From Streptomyces purpureus (lineage in GTDB: Bacteria > Actinomycetota > Actinomycetes > Streptomycetales > Streptomycetaceae), in NCBI RefSeq assembly GCF_014648195.1, contig NZ_BMQQ01000002.1, positions 62,001 through 126,000 of the forward strand: a DNA stretch of 64,000 nt, written 5' to 3'. The stretch's first letter is position 1, and each line of letters opens with the position of its first letter. The notes below the pieces were generated by a model. The model had not been told where the DNA came from and did no database searches. It saw only the letters and a program-made list of their open reading frames with translations. The position numbers and the translations under genes are program-made. Positions 8,935 to 17,068 of this stretch are shown piece by piece.

Positions 8935-9022
8935 CACTCACACCTCCTGGATCACAGAGACCGGCACACGCGGACGACCGCATGGCGTGTCCGCAAGAAC
9001 GACCACACCATAGCCCCGGCCC

Positions 9023-9063
9023 TGCGGCGCGCGCGAAGCATTTTCGTACGGGCGCGCGCCGCA
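9023..9063 (-). terminator. 12-bp perfect hairpin downstream of the TerD-domain gene
   Basis: TGCGGCGCGCGC (9023-9034) pairs exactly with GCGCGCGCCGCA (9052-9063), leaving a loop that contains AAAATG on the minus strand. It lies 29 bases past the stop of the TerD-domain gene and before the peptide/rsgA unit, so it most likely ends the former transcript. A weak TATGGT -10-like box for the next unit follows at about 9007-9012. Confidence 0.65.
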
Positions 9064-9091
9064 CCGTTCACACCCCGAGCTCCCCGGCGGA

Positions 9092-10339
9092 CTACAGGTG
9101 TTTGAGCTGTGCCCGCCAGGGGCCGTCGGCCATCTCCAGGTGCACGATCAGCGGGCCTTCGGGCAGCGGGAGGGTCTCGCGCCGCTTGCCGATCTCGTTG
9201 ACGACGTTCTCGTACGAGGGCAGGGCCGTGGGGTCCTGGTGGCCCGCCAGTTCGTAGAGGTGGACGATGAGGTTGTCGTCGCCGCGGTAGCGGATGGTGA
9301 GGTCGGCCGGGCCCGCCGTGTGCAGCAGGACGTCGGGGCCGCCGCACTCCAGCTTTTGCGCCGTCAGCCGCCGGGCCGCCGCCAGCGGCAGTACCCGTAC
9401 CTGCCACGGCCCGTCCGCCTCCAGCCGCAGGCGCAGGGGCCCTTTGCCGGGGACCTCGGCGAGCATCCGGCCACGGAAGTCCGGCTCGGTGCTGTTGACG
9501 AGGTTGTCCTTGTTTTTGTTGCGCCGGTCGAGGAGCCACAGGCCCGTGTATCCGTCGCCGTTGACGGCGAGTTCGACGATGACCGGCCCGGGCGGGAGGC
9601 CGTCCACGGAGATCACGTCGTTGTCCCGGCCGGTCCATGTGTACGGCTCGAAGACCGCTCCGTACGACCACCGGTCGGCCACGGGCGGCTGCGCGGCCGG
9701 CGGCGTGACGGGCGACGGCGCGGCGAACGGGACCGGGGCGTAGGCCTGGACCGGGGCCGGGCCCTTGACCGGGTGCGGCGGCGCGAAGTGTGGGACCGGC
9801 GCGGCGGGCGGCTGTGCCGGGAGTGGCGTCGGGGCCGGAGCAGGCGCCGGGCCGGCGTCCGCCACGTTCACGCCGTGGTCCCTCGCCAGGCCGGCCAGGC
9901 CGTTCACGTAACCCTGACCCACCGCGCGGAACTTCCAGCCGCCCGCCCGCCGGTACAGCTCCACCAGCACCATCGCCGTCTCGCCGCCGGCGTCGGTCAC
10001 GTCGTAGCGCGCGACCGGCGTACCGTCCGGCGCGAACGCCTCGACGGACGGCCCGGCCACGTCCCGGATCGCGCCACCACTGGTCGAACCGACCACCAGA
10101 ACGGAGGCGATCTCCGCCTCGATCCGGGTGAGGTCCGCCTCCAGCCACGCCGTGCCGTCCGCGCCGCCGGTCAGCCGTACGGCGTTCGTCGGATGGACCG
10201 GCGCGCCGTGGAAGACGACGTCCCCGTCCCCCCGGACTGTGCCCTGCTCCGTCAGCAGCAACGCCATGGCTTCCAGCCCGCCCCGCACCGCGACCCGCAG
10301 CGGCACCGTCGGAACAAAAGCGTTGGCTCCCTTGATCAT
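9092..10339 (-). CDS. TerD-family (tellurium/stress) protein with a unique C-terminal domain
   Basis: The first 180 residues (from the ATG at 10337-10339, MIKGANAFVPTVPLRVAV) match the TerD fold, with FVGSTSGG-like ATP/Ca site equivalents in VLVVGSTSGGAIRD, ARYDVTDAGGETAMVLVELYRRAGGWKFRAVGQGY and a family-typical length. A Pro/Ala linker of about 70 residues follows, then a 200-residue all-beta region (YTWTGRDNDVISVDG to the C-terminus) that I do not recognise; it may be a repeat of small beta modules. TerD proteins act in stress and envelope-associated complexes. A start 12 bases upstream (MNGGG) is equally plausible. Confidence 0.82.
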   Translation of the reverse strand: MIKGANAFVPTVPLRVAVRGGLEAMALLLTEQGTVRGDGDVVFHGAPVHPTNAVRLTGGADGTAWLEADLTRIEAEIASVLVVGSTSGGAIRDVAGPSVEAFAPDGTPVARYDVTDAGGETAMVLVELYRRAGGWKFRAVGQGYVNGLAGLARDHGVNVADAGPAPAPAPTPLPAQPPAAPVPHFAPPHPVKGPAPVQAYAPVPFAAPSPVTPPAAQPPVADRWSYGAVFEPYTWTGRDNDVISVDGLPPGPVIVELAVNGDGYTGLWLLDRRNKNKDNLVNSTEPDFRGRMLAEVPGKGPLRLRLEADGPWQVRVLPLAAARRLTAQKLECGGPDVLLHTAGPADLTIRYRGDDNLIVHLYELAGHQDPTALPSYENVVNEIGKRRETLPLPEGPLIVHLEMADGPWRAQLKHL

Positions 10340-10424
10340 TCCCCCACCATTCATCACGGGGGCATCTTCCGTCCCGCCGAGCCCGCAGGACAAGGCCCGG
10401 CCGTCGCGGAACCGGCAATCCCCG

Positions 10425-11107
10425 TCAGCTCTTGGTCAGTTCCTTACCGACCAGGTCCCGGAGGGCGATGTTGAGCTGGAGCACATTGACGCGGGGCTCG
10501 CCGATGAAACCGGCGATCCGGCCGTCGGTGTGGTCGGCGACGAGCTGCTCGACCTTGGCGGCGTCGAGCCCGTTCCGCTCGGCGACGCGGCGGACCTGGA
10601 GTTGGGCGTACTCGGATGAGATGTGCGGGTCGAGGCCGGAGCCGGAGGAGGTGACGGCGTCGGCCGGCACGTCCTCGGGCCGTACGGGGTGTCCCGGGGT
10701 GGAGTTGTCCCTGACGACCGCGGCCTTGGCGTCCTTCACCCAGGCGATCAGATCCGCGTTGTCGCCGGAGCGGTTGGTGGCGCCGGAGACGAGCAGCTTG
10801 TACCGGGTGTTGACGGTGTTGCCGCCCAGGCCGTTGGAGGGGCGCGGCTGGAACCACTTCAGGTCCGGCGCCGCGGTCTCCTCGCCGTCCTTCGGCGGCA
10901 GGTCGTAGCGCTGGCCGATGAGTTCGGAGCCGACGACCTTTCCGCTCCCGTCCTTGATCTCGGAGCCGTTCGCCTTGGCCGGGAAGGCCACCTGGGCGAC
11001 GCCGGTGACGGCCAGCGGGTAGAGCACGCCGCAGACCAGCGTGAGGACGAGGAGGGCGCGCAGCCCCGCCCACAGACACGGCCGGCGTTTCCTGTCGAGT
11101 TGTTCAT
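10425..11107 (-). pseudogene. kdpC: kdpC, frameshifted near the N-terminus
   Basis: From 11027 down to the stop, the frame encodes KdpC (YPLAVTGVAQVAFP, NGLGGNTVNTRYKLLVSGATNRSGDN, GSGLDPHIS, AQLQVRRVAERNGL, LNIALRDLVGKEL), the subunit that stabilises the KdpFABC K+ pump. The natural start, ATG at 11105-11107 reading MNNSTGNAGR, is in another frame. The membrane anchor LWAGLRALLVLTLVCGVLYPL continues only if two extra bases (GT in CGTGTCTGTGG, about 11074-11078) are removed. The only in-frame start left is a GTG inside the anchor (11027). The rest of the operon is also damaged, which supports real decay; a sequencing error cannot be excluded from one window. Confidence 0.8.
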
Positions 11108-11112
11108 GATCG

Positions 11113-13071
11113 TCAGCCGATTCCGGAGATGAGGGAGAGGAGCAGGTCGATGATCTTGATGCCGATGAACGGGGCGATCAGGCCGCCCAGTCCGTAGAGA
11201 CCGAGGTTGCGGCGGAGCATCCTGTCGGCGCTGGTCGGCCGGTACCGCACCCCCTTCAGGGCGAGCGGCACGAGCGCGACGATGATCAGCGCGTTGAAGA
11301 TGACGGCGGAGAGGATCGCGGACTCGGGCGAGGACAGGCCCATGATGTTGAGCTTGTCCAGGCTCGGGTAGGCCACCGCGAACATCGCCGGGATGATCGC
11401 GAAGTACTTGGCCACGTCGTTGGCGATCGAGAACGCGGTCAGGGCGCCCCGCGTGATGAGGAGTTGCTTGCCGATCTCGACGATCTCGATGAGCTTGGTC
11501 GGGTTGGAGTCCAGATCGACCATGTTCCCGGCCTCCTTGGTGGCGGACGTGCCGGTGTTCATGGCCACGCCCACGTCGGCCTGGGCCAGCGCCGGGGCGT
11601 CGTTGGTGCCGTCGCCGGTCATCGCGACCAGCTTCCCGCCCGCCTGCTCCCGCTTGATGAGCGCCATCTTGTCCTCGGGCGTGGCCTCGGCGAGGAAGTC
11701 GTCGACGCCCGCCTCCTCGGCGATCGCCTTCGCGGTCAGCGGGTTGTCGCCGGTGATCATGACCGTCTTGATGCCCATCCGGCGCAGCTCGTCGAACCGC
11801 TCCCGCATGCCCTCCTTGACGACGTCCTTCAGGTGCACGACACCGAGGACGCGCGCGCCCTTGCCGTCTTCCACGGCCACCAGCAGCGGCGTGCCGCCGG
11901 CCTGGGAGATCCGGTCGGTGAGTTCCCGCGCGTCGTCGGCGACCTCGCCGCCCTGCTCCTTCACCCATGCCAGGGCCGAACCGGCCGCGCCCTTGCGGAC
12001 CTTGCGCCCCGCCACGTCCACACCCGACATACGGGTCTGGGCGGTGAAGGCGATCCATTCGGCGTGGTCGAGTTCGCCCTGGTGGCGCTCGCGCAGCCCG
12101 TACCGCTCCTTGGCGAGGACGACGATCGAGCGGCCCTCCGGGGTCTCGTCGGCGAGCGAGGAGAGCTGCGCCGCGTCGGCGACCTCGGCCTCCGTCGCGC
12201 CGCGTACGGGGACGAACTCGGCGGCCTGGCGGTTGCCGAGGGTGATGGTGCCGGTCTTGTCGAGCAGCAGGGTGGAGACGTCGCCGGCGGCCTCGACCGC
12301 CCGCCCCGACATGGCGAGCACGTTGCGCTGTACGAGCCGGTCCATCCCGGCGATGCCGATCGCCGAGAGCAGCACGCCGATCGTGGTCGGGATGAGGCAG
12401 ACGAGCAGGGCGGTGAGGACGATCAGCGAGGTCTGCTCGTCGGCGCCCGCGTAGACCGCGAAGGGCTTCAGGGTGACGACGGCGAGCAGGAAGACGATCG
12501 TCAGCGAGGCGAGCAGGATGTTGAGCGCGATCTCGTTGGGGGTCTTCTGCCGGGCGGCGCCCTCGACCAGGTTGATCATCCGGTCGATGAAGGTCTCACC
12601 GGGCCTGGTCGTGATCTTGACGACGATCCGGTCGGAGAGGACCTTCGTACCGCCGGTGACGGCCGAGCGGTCGCCGCCGGACTCGCGGATGACGGGCGCC
12701 GACTCGCCGGTGATGGCGGACTCGTCGACGGAGGCCACCCCTTCGACGACGTCTCCGTCGGCGGGGATGATGTCGCCGGCCTCGCAGACCACGAGGTCGC
12801 CGATGCGCAGTCCGGTGCCGGGGACCTCCTCCTCGCCCGTCTTCGTGAGACGCCGGGCGACGGTGTCGGTCTTGGCCTTGCGCAGGGTGTCGGCCTGGGC
12901 CTTGCCCCGGCCCTCGGCCACCGCCTCCGCCAGGTTGGCGAAGACCGTGGTGAGCCACAGCCAGGCGGTGATCGCCCAGCCGAACCAGTCGCCCGGCTCC
13001 TTGAGTGCGAGCACGGTGGTGACCACCGAGCCGACCAGGACCACGAACATGACGGGCGACTTGACCATCAC
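11113..13071 (-). CDS. kdpB: KdpB, K+-transporting P-type ATPase catalytic subunit, missing its native N-terminus
   Basis: 652 residues with the P-type ATPase hallmarks: TGES at about 121-124 (dephosphorylation loop), DKTGT at 271-275 with the phosphorylated Asp, [11 protein letters not shown] in the hinge, and the expected membrane helices. The codons just upstream still read [21 protein letters not shown], the normal family N-terminus, but the frame there has no start codon before the first usable GTG/ATG at 13071/13068. It runs straight into truncated kdpA. So about 45 residues are lost and expression is doubtful. The core is otherwise uninterrupted. Confidence 0.88.
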   Translation of the reverse strand: MMVKSPVMFVVLVGSVVTTVLALKEPGDWFGWAITAWLWLTTVFANLAEAVAEGRGKAQADTLRKAKTDTVARRLTKTGEEEVPGTGLRIGDLVVCEAGDIIPADGDVVEGVASVDESAITGESAPVIRESGGDRSAVTGGTKVLSDRIVVKITTRPGETFIDRMINLVEGAARQKTPNEIALNILLASLTIVFLLAVVTLKPFAVYAGADEQTSLIVLTALLVCLIPTTIGVLLSAIGIAGMDRLVQRNVLAMSGRAVEAAGDVSTLLLDKTGTITLGNRQAAEFVPVRGATEAEVADAAQLSSLADETPEGRSIVVLAKERYGLRERHQGELDHAEWIAFTAQTRMSGVDVAGRKVRKGAAGSALAWVKEQGGEVADDARELTDRISQAGGTPLLVAVEDGKGARVLGVVHLKDVVKEGMRERFDELRRMGIKTVMITGDNPLTAKAIAEEAGVDDFLAEATPEDKMALIKREQAGGKLVAMTGDGTNDAPALAQADVGVAMNTGTSATKEAGNMVDLDSNPTKLIEIVEIGKQLLITRGALTAFSIANDVAKYFAIIPAMFAVAYPSLDKLNIMGLSSPESAILSAVIFNALIIVALVPLALKGVRYRPTSADRMLRRNLGLYGLGGLIAPFIGIKIIDLLLSLISGIG

Positions 13072-13120
13072 GCGCGGGTCGAGCTTGCGCAGCGCGTCCG
13101 GGAAGGACGAGACCAGCTGC

Positions 13121-14005
13121 TTAGGGTCGAAGAGCGTACCCCTGCCTGAGGGAGCCGACCATCCGGCCGAAGGTCCGGGTCAGGGCGAACGGGATGGCCA
13201 GGATCAGGAAGATCTCGAAGAGGTTGGAGAGCCCGTTGGGGTTCTCGAACGGGTGGGCGGAGTTGGCGTTGAAATAGCCGCCGCCGTTGGTGCCCAGCTC
13301 CTTGATGACCTCCTGGGAGGCGACCGCGCCGCCGTTCCACTGCTGCGAGCCGCCCGTGAACTGGCCGACCTCGTGGATGCCGGCGAAGTTCTGGACGGCG
13401 CCGCAGGCGACCAGCACGAGCGCGCCGATCACCGAGATCGGCAGCAGGATGCGGACGACCCCGCGGACCAGGTCGGCCTAGAAGTTGCCGAGCTCACCGG
13501 TACGGGACCGGGCGAAGCCGCGCACGAGCGCGACCGCGACCGCGATGCCGACCGCCGCCGAGACGAAGTTCTGCACGGCGAGGCCACCGGTCTGGACGAC
13601 ATGGCCCATGGCCTGCTCGCCGGCGTACGACTGCCAGTTCGTGTTGGCCACGAACGACGCGGCGGTGTTGAACGCCTGGTCCGGGTCGATCGAGGCGAAG
13701 CCGAGCGAGCCGGGCAGCGAGCCCTGGGCCCGCTGGAGCAGGTAGAGGAAGAGGACGCCGACGGCGGAGAAGGCGAGCACGCCGCGCAGGTAGGCGGGCC
13801 AGCGCATCTGGGTGTCGGGGTCGGCGCCGATGCTCTTGTAGATCCACTTCTCGGCGCGCAGGTGCTTGCCGGAGGAGTACACCCGGGCCATGTGGTCGCC
13901 GAGGGGGCGGTACGCCAGTGCGAGCGCCGCGGTCAGGGCGAGGAACTGGAGCACCGCGGCGAGGATGGGGCTCATGCCCCCCGCAGCGGCAGCGACTGAT
14001 GTCAC
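13121..14005 (-). pseudogene. kdpA: kdpA, amber codon plus large C-terminal deletion
   Basis: The GTG at 14003-14005 starts a normal KdpA N-terminus (MSPILAAVLQFLALTAALALAYRPLG). After 175 codons there is a TAG (13478-13480) where the context [21 protein letters not shown] implies the usual Trp codon. The frame then continues as good KdpA ([14 protein letters not shown] [21 protein letters not shown] pore motif) to [17 protein letters not shown] and a TAA at 13121-13123. KdpA is normally about 555 residues; only about 290 codons remain. The sequence then becomes the KdpB N-terminal region, so the C-terminal 260 or so codons and the kdpB start have been deleted. Confidence 0.92.
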
Positions 14006-14007
14006 CG

Positions 14008-14097
14008 TCAGAACCTCTCCGGCTTGAGCAGGGCGAGGACGAGATAGCCCAGCAGGGCGGCGGCCACGATCAGGCCGACGATGTTCTCGGCGGTCAC
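14008..14097 (-). CDS. kdpF: KdpF, small stabilising subunit of the Kdp pump
   Basis: GTG at 14095-14097 opens a 29-residue single-helix protein (ENIVGLIVAAALLGYLVLAL ending KPERF), the standard KdpF form. Its start overlaps the stop of the 27-residue peptide gene (GTGA), and kdpA starts 2 bases after its stop, so the three are translationally coupled. KdpF sits against KdpA in the membrane complex. It is intact although kdpA is not. Confidence 0.9.
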   Translation of the reverse strand: MTAENIVGLIVAAALLGYLVLALLKPERF

Positions 14098-14177
14098 AGC
14101 TTGGCCACCCCCTTGGCGATGAAGGCCACCAGCGCGAAGACCGCGACCGTGGTGACGACGAAGGCCAGGTCGGCCAT
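14094..14177 (-). CDS. 27-residue membrane peptide at the head of the kdp operon
   Basis: ATG at 14175-14177, preceded by GGAGCTC (Shine-Dalgarno-like, in CAGGAGCTCACG), opens a 27-codon ORF MADLAFVVTTVAVFALVAFI with the tail AKGVAKL. It is one transmembrane helix with a basic C-terminus. Its stop overlaps the kdpF start. I believe a peptide like this often precedes kdpF in Streptomyces, but its function is not known to me; a KdpF-like accessory subunit is the simplest guess. Confidence 0.7.
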   Translation of the reverse strand: MADLAFVVTTVAVFALVAFIAKGVAKL

Positions 14178-14440
14178 CGTGAGCTCCTGGATGAAGAACG
14201 GATTCTCGGACCAGATGAGAAAATCGCCTTTCAGCCAGGCTCCCGCCGCCGTTGACGCCTCCCATACGGCCCGGCGCGCCCTCTTGACGGTTCCTCTACG
14301 GGGGCGCCGCGCCTCCGCCATCGCAGTGGATTCGCCGCACGACCAGCGCAATCACCGGTGTCACCACCGGACGCGCCGGATACTTCGGCCGACGCTGGCG
14401 GCAGTCCGCCGTGTTCGAGGCCCGGGAGGAAGTACCCGCC

Positions 14441-16243
14441 ATGAGGGTCAGGCCCGTCACTCGTACCCGCACGCTCCTGCTGCTGGCCGGAGCGCTGCTC
14501 CTGGCCGCCCCGGCCGGGGGGCTGACCGCCCGCCCGGCCGCGGCCGACGGTGTCGGTTCCCGGGTGCTCGGGCTGACCGTGACCGTCAACAACCGCCCTG
14601 GCCGGGAGGCGGAGCGCCGGGGTGTGCGGGTGGGGCACCCGGTGGTCAAGAAGTACCGGATCGTCAACCGCTCGGGCGCCGATCTGCACCGGGTCACGCT
14701 GAGGGACCCGGCCGTGCCCGGCGGCGTGGTGCGCTGTCCGGGCGGGCGGTCGTTCTGGCTGCGCGGAATGAGCGGGGTCGTCTGTACGGCGCGGTTCACC
14801 GCCACGGCCGGCCGGCACACCACGACCGCGCACGCCGAGGCCCAGGTCCCCTCCCTCGGTCTGCGGCCCCGTGCCTCGGCCACCGCCGGGTACCAGGGGG
14901 TGGGCGGAACCCTGCGGCTGTGGGTGTCGGTGACCTCCGTCCAGGCGTCGCGGGCGGTGGTGAGGTACACCGTCGGCAACTCCGGCAACCGGCCGGTGTA
15001 CGGGGCCCGGCTCACCGAACTGGACCTGCGCCCGCCCCGGATCACCTGCGCGGGGCACCGCACGCCGGTGCTGCTCGTACCCGCCGGGGGGACGGTGGTG
15101 TGCGAGGCCCGGCTGACCGGGCTGCGGCCGGGGGCGTACCGCAGCGCGGCCGTGGTCCGGGGCAGTGACAGGCTGTCCACGATCGACCCGAAGGGCTGCG
15201 CCAAGGCCCCGCCGGTGCTTCTGGCGCGGGCGACGGACCACTTCGCCGTACGGGGCACGGCACGGGCGGTACCCGGGCAGCCCACCAGCCCGGCGGCGGC
15301 CACGCCGTCTCCGGGGGCGGTGGCGACGACTCCGGCGGCCGCAGCCACGCCGGCAGCTCCCGGCACTCCGGCGGCTCCGACGGCCGGGACCGCGCCGGGC
15401 GCTGCGGCCCCGGCGGCCGGTGCACCCGGTGCGCCTGGTGCGCCTGGTGCAGCCGGGATCCCGGCGGCTGGGGCGCCTGGTGCAGCCGGTGCTGCCGGGG
15501 CGGCAGGTGCAGCAGGCGCCGCCGGTGCAGCTGCGGGAGCGGGAGCGGCCGGTGCAGCTGCGGGAGCGGGAGCGGCACCACCCCCCGCCCCTGCCGCGCC
15601 CGCCGCCCCTGCCCCGGCGCCCGCTCCTCCCGCCGGACCGGCCGCCCCCGGCGCCGTGGTCCCCCCGCTCGCCGCCCTCGCGCTCGGCGGGGAGGCCCAA
15701 GCCGCTGATGCCGGCGACGCCGCCGGAACCGCCGCCGGAGCCGCCGGAATCGGTGAGTCCGCCGCGGACAGTGAGGCCGCGGCAGCCGCCGCAGCTGCGG
15801 ACGCCGCAGAAGCTGCCGCTGCTGCCGCCGCCGCGGCTGCTCCGGCCGCCCCCGCGGCCCCCGGTTTCGCGGTGGCCGCCGGAATCGCCACGCCGACGCT
15901 CGGCCCGGTCACCGCCACGACTCCGGCAACAGACCCGGCAGACCCAGCCGACCCAGCCGACCCGGCCGACCCAGCGGACCCCGCGGACCCGGCAGACCCG
16001 GCAGACCCGGCAGACCCCGCAGACCCAGCCGACCGAACCGGGGAGACAGACCAGACGGACCAGACGGACCGGGCAGCTCAGAACAATCAGACCGAGCAGA
16101 CGAATCCGGCCAACCAGAACGGTCCCGTCCGGGCGGCCGGCGGCTCGCCCCGGCGCGAAGAGGGGATCTCCGTCGCCATGTCGCTGCTCCTGCTGCTGAT
16201 TCCGGCGGCGCTCGTCGCCATGCTGGCGAGCCGCCGGCTGTGA
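14441..16243 (+). CDS. secreted, membrane-anchored protein with collagen-like and DPA tandem repeats
   Basis: ATG 14441 follows GGGAGGA and gives 600 residues. A signal peptide (RTRTLLLLAGALLLAAPAGG, cleavage near ARPAAADG) is followed by beta-rich domains resembling DUF11/CARDB-type surface modules (about 35-280). Then come a Gly-x-y/Ala-Pro collagen-like stretch (about 325-400), Ala-rich helix-prone segments, eleven DPA triplets (about 498-530) and a QTDQTD Asn/Gln-rich spacer. The C-terminus is a hydrophobic helix MSLLLLLIPAALVAMLA with SRRL, i.e. a stop-transfer anchor without LPxTG. It looks like a stalked surface protein. It diverges from the kdp operon. Confidence 0.8.
   Translation: MRVRPVTRTRTLLLLAGALLLAAPAGGLTARPAAADGVGSRVLGLTVTVNNRPGREAERRGVRVGHPVVKKYRIVNRSGADLHRVTLRDPAVPGGVVRCPGGRSFWLRGMSGVVCTARFTATAGRHTTTAHAEAQVPSLGLRPRASATAGYQGVGGTLRLWVSVTSVQASRAVVRYTVGNSGNRPVYGARLTELDLRPPRITCAGHRTPVLLVPAGGTVVCEARLTGLRPGAYRSAAVVRGSDRLSTIDPKGCAKAPPVLLARATDHFAVRGTARAVPGQPTSPAAATPSPGAVATTPAAAATPAAPGTPAAPTAGTAPGAAAPAAGAPGAPGAPGAAGIPAAGAPGAAGAAGAAGAAGAAGAAAGAGAAGAAAGAGAAPPPAPAAPAAPAPAPAPPAGPAAPGAVVPPLAALALGGEAQAADAGDAAGTAAGAAGIGESAADSEAAAAAAAADAAEAAAAAAAAAAPAAPAAPGFAVAAGIATPTLGPVTATTPATDPADPADPADPADPADPADPADPADPADPADPADRTGETDQTDQTDRAAQNNQTEQTNPANQNGPVRAAGGSPRREEGISVAMSLLLLLIPAALVAMLASRRL
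15932..16030 (+). repeat. eleven tandem 9-bp units encoding Asp-Pro-Ala
   Basis: GACCC(A/G/C)GC(A/C/G) is repeated 11 times without interruption, in frame with the surface protein. Third-position variation between units shows that the protein repeat, rather than just recent DNA slippage, is kept. A 12th degenerate unit (GACCGAACC) follows. Confidence 0.9.
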
Positions 16244-16283
16244 CCGTACGACCGCCGGACCGCCGCCCGCCCGAGGGAGCGTC

Positions 16284-17051
16284 ATGAAGCACGTCGTCGA
16301 GATGGTCGCCCTGGCGCTGCTCGCCGCGATGATCGCCGCCGCCGCCGTCGTCGTCTGGCGCCGTTTCCGCCCGTCCGAGGAGGAGGAAGGGGACGGCGAG
16401 GAGGCGGCCGAGTACATGTCGATGATGATCGCCCTGCTGTACGCGCTGCTGCTCGGTCTCGCCCTGGTCACTGTCTGGGAGTTGCGGGACAGCGCCGAGG
16501 GGCACACCGTCGCCGAAGCGGGTTCGCTGCATCAGATGACCGTGGTCGCCCAGGGAATGCCGCCGGACCAGCAGCGGCGGATCAACGAGCTGGCGGCGGT
16601 GTACGCCACCCATGTCGCCCAGGACGAGTGGCCGCGGCTCGCCGAGGGCGACGGCCTGGGCGAGGACGGCTGGGTGCTGCTGCGTCAGCTGCGGGAGGCG
16701 TCCGCCGCCCCGCCCGACGCCACCATGGACCAGCAGGTCACCGCCCTGGAGCTGCTCGCCCAGCTCGGCACCCTGGACGACGCCCGCAGGGGGCGGGAGG
16801 CGGACTCGCGGGAGACGCTGTCGCCGGTGATGTGGGCCGGACTACTGATCGGCGCCATCCTGTCCGTCTGCATCCTGTTCTTCTTCCGCATCGGCCGGAG
16901 CGTCAGTCATCTGGTGATGGCGATGGGGATGGTGGTGCTGACGGTCTTCCTGGGCCTGGTCATCCACCATCTGGCCTCTCCGTTCGGGGAGGTGATGGGG
17001 ATCGGCCCGGAGCCGTTCACCCGCTACTTCCCGGCCGCAGCGGAGAAGTAG
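16284..17051 (+). CDS. DUF4239 (bestrophin-like) membrane protein
   Basis: 255 residues; ATG 16284 preceded by GAGGGAGCGTC. N-terminal helix (VEMVALALLAAMIAAAAVVV), second helix after EEAAEYMSMMIALLYALLLGLALVTVW, a soluble helical loop, then two C-terminal helices (MWAGLLIGAILSVCILFFF and LVMAMGMVVLTVFLGLVIHHL) ending FGEVMGIGPEPF. This is the DUF4239 pattern, a family sometimes compared with bestrophin channels; the function is untested. It is 40 bases after the surface-protein gene, so the two may be co-transcribed, and it converges with the mib operon (17-base gap). Confidence 0.85.
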   Translation: MKHVVEMVALALLAAMIAAAAVVVWRRFRPSEEEEGDGEEAAEYMSMMIALLYALLLGLALVTVWELRDSAEGHTVAEAGSLHQMTVVAQGMPPDQQRRINELAAVYATHVAQDEWPRLAEGDGLGEDGWVLLRQLREASAAPPDATMDQQVTALELLAQLGTLDDARRGREADSRETLSPVMWAGLLIGAILSVCILFFFRIGRSVSHLVMAMGMVVLTVFLGLVIHHLASPFGEVMGIGPEPFTRYFPAAAEK

Positions 17052-17068
17052 CGGGCAGGCGCCGGGGC

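Noticed and set aside
13068..13340. 90-residue ORF at the kdpA/kdpB junction
   Set aside because: It is the third frame over the kdpA remnant; the KdpA and KdpB reading frames explain the same DNA better.
14178..14440. Possible c-di-AMP (ydaO) riboswitch upstream of kdp
   Set aside because: Known in actinobacterial K+ genes, so I looked, but no convincing conserved core or pseudo-symmetric stems were seen in these 263 bases. Covariance-model search would be needed.
15590..15870. Pro/Ala-rich runs as a separate ORF or recent insertion
   Set aside because: They are in frame with the surface protein and have normal third-position GC; simply low-complexity coding sequence.
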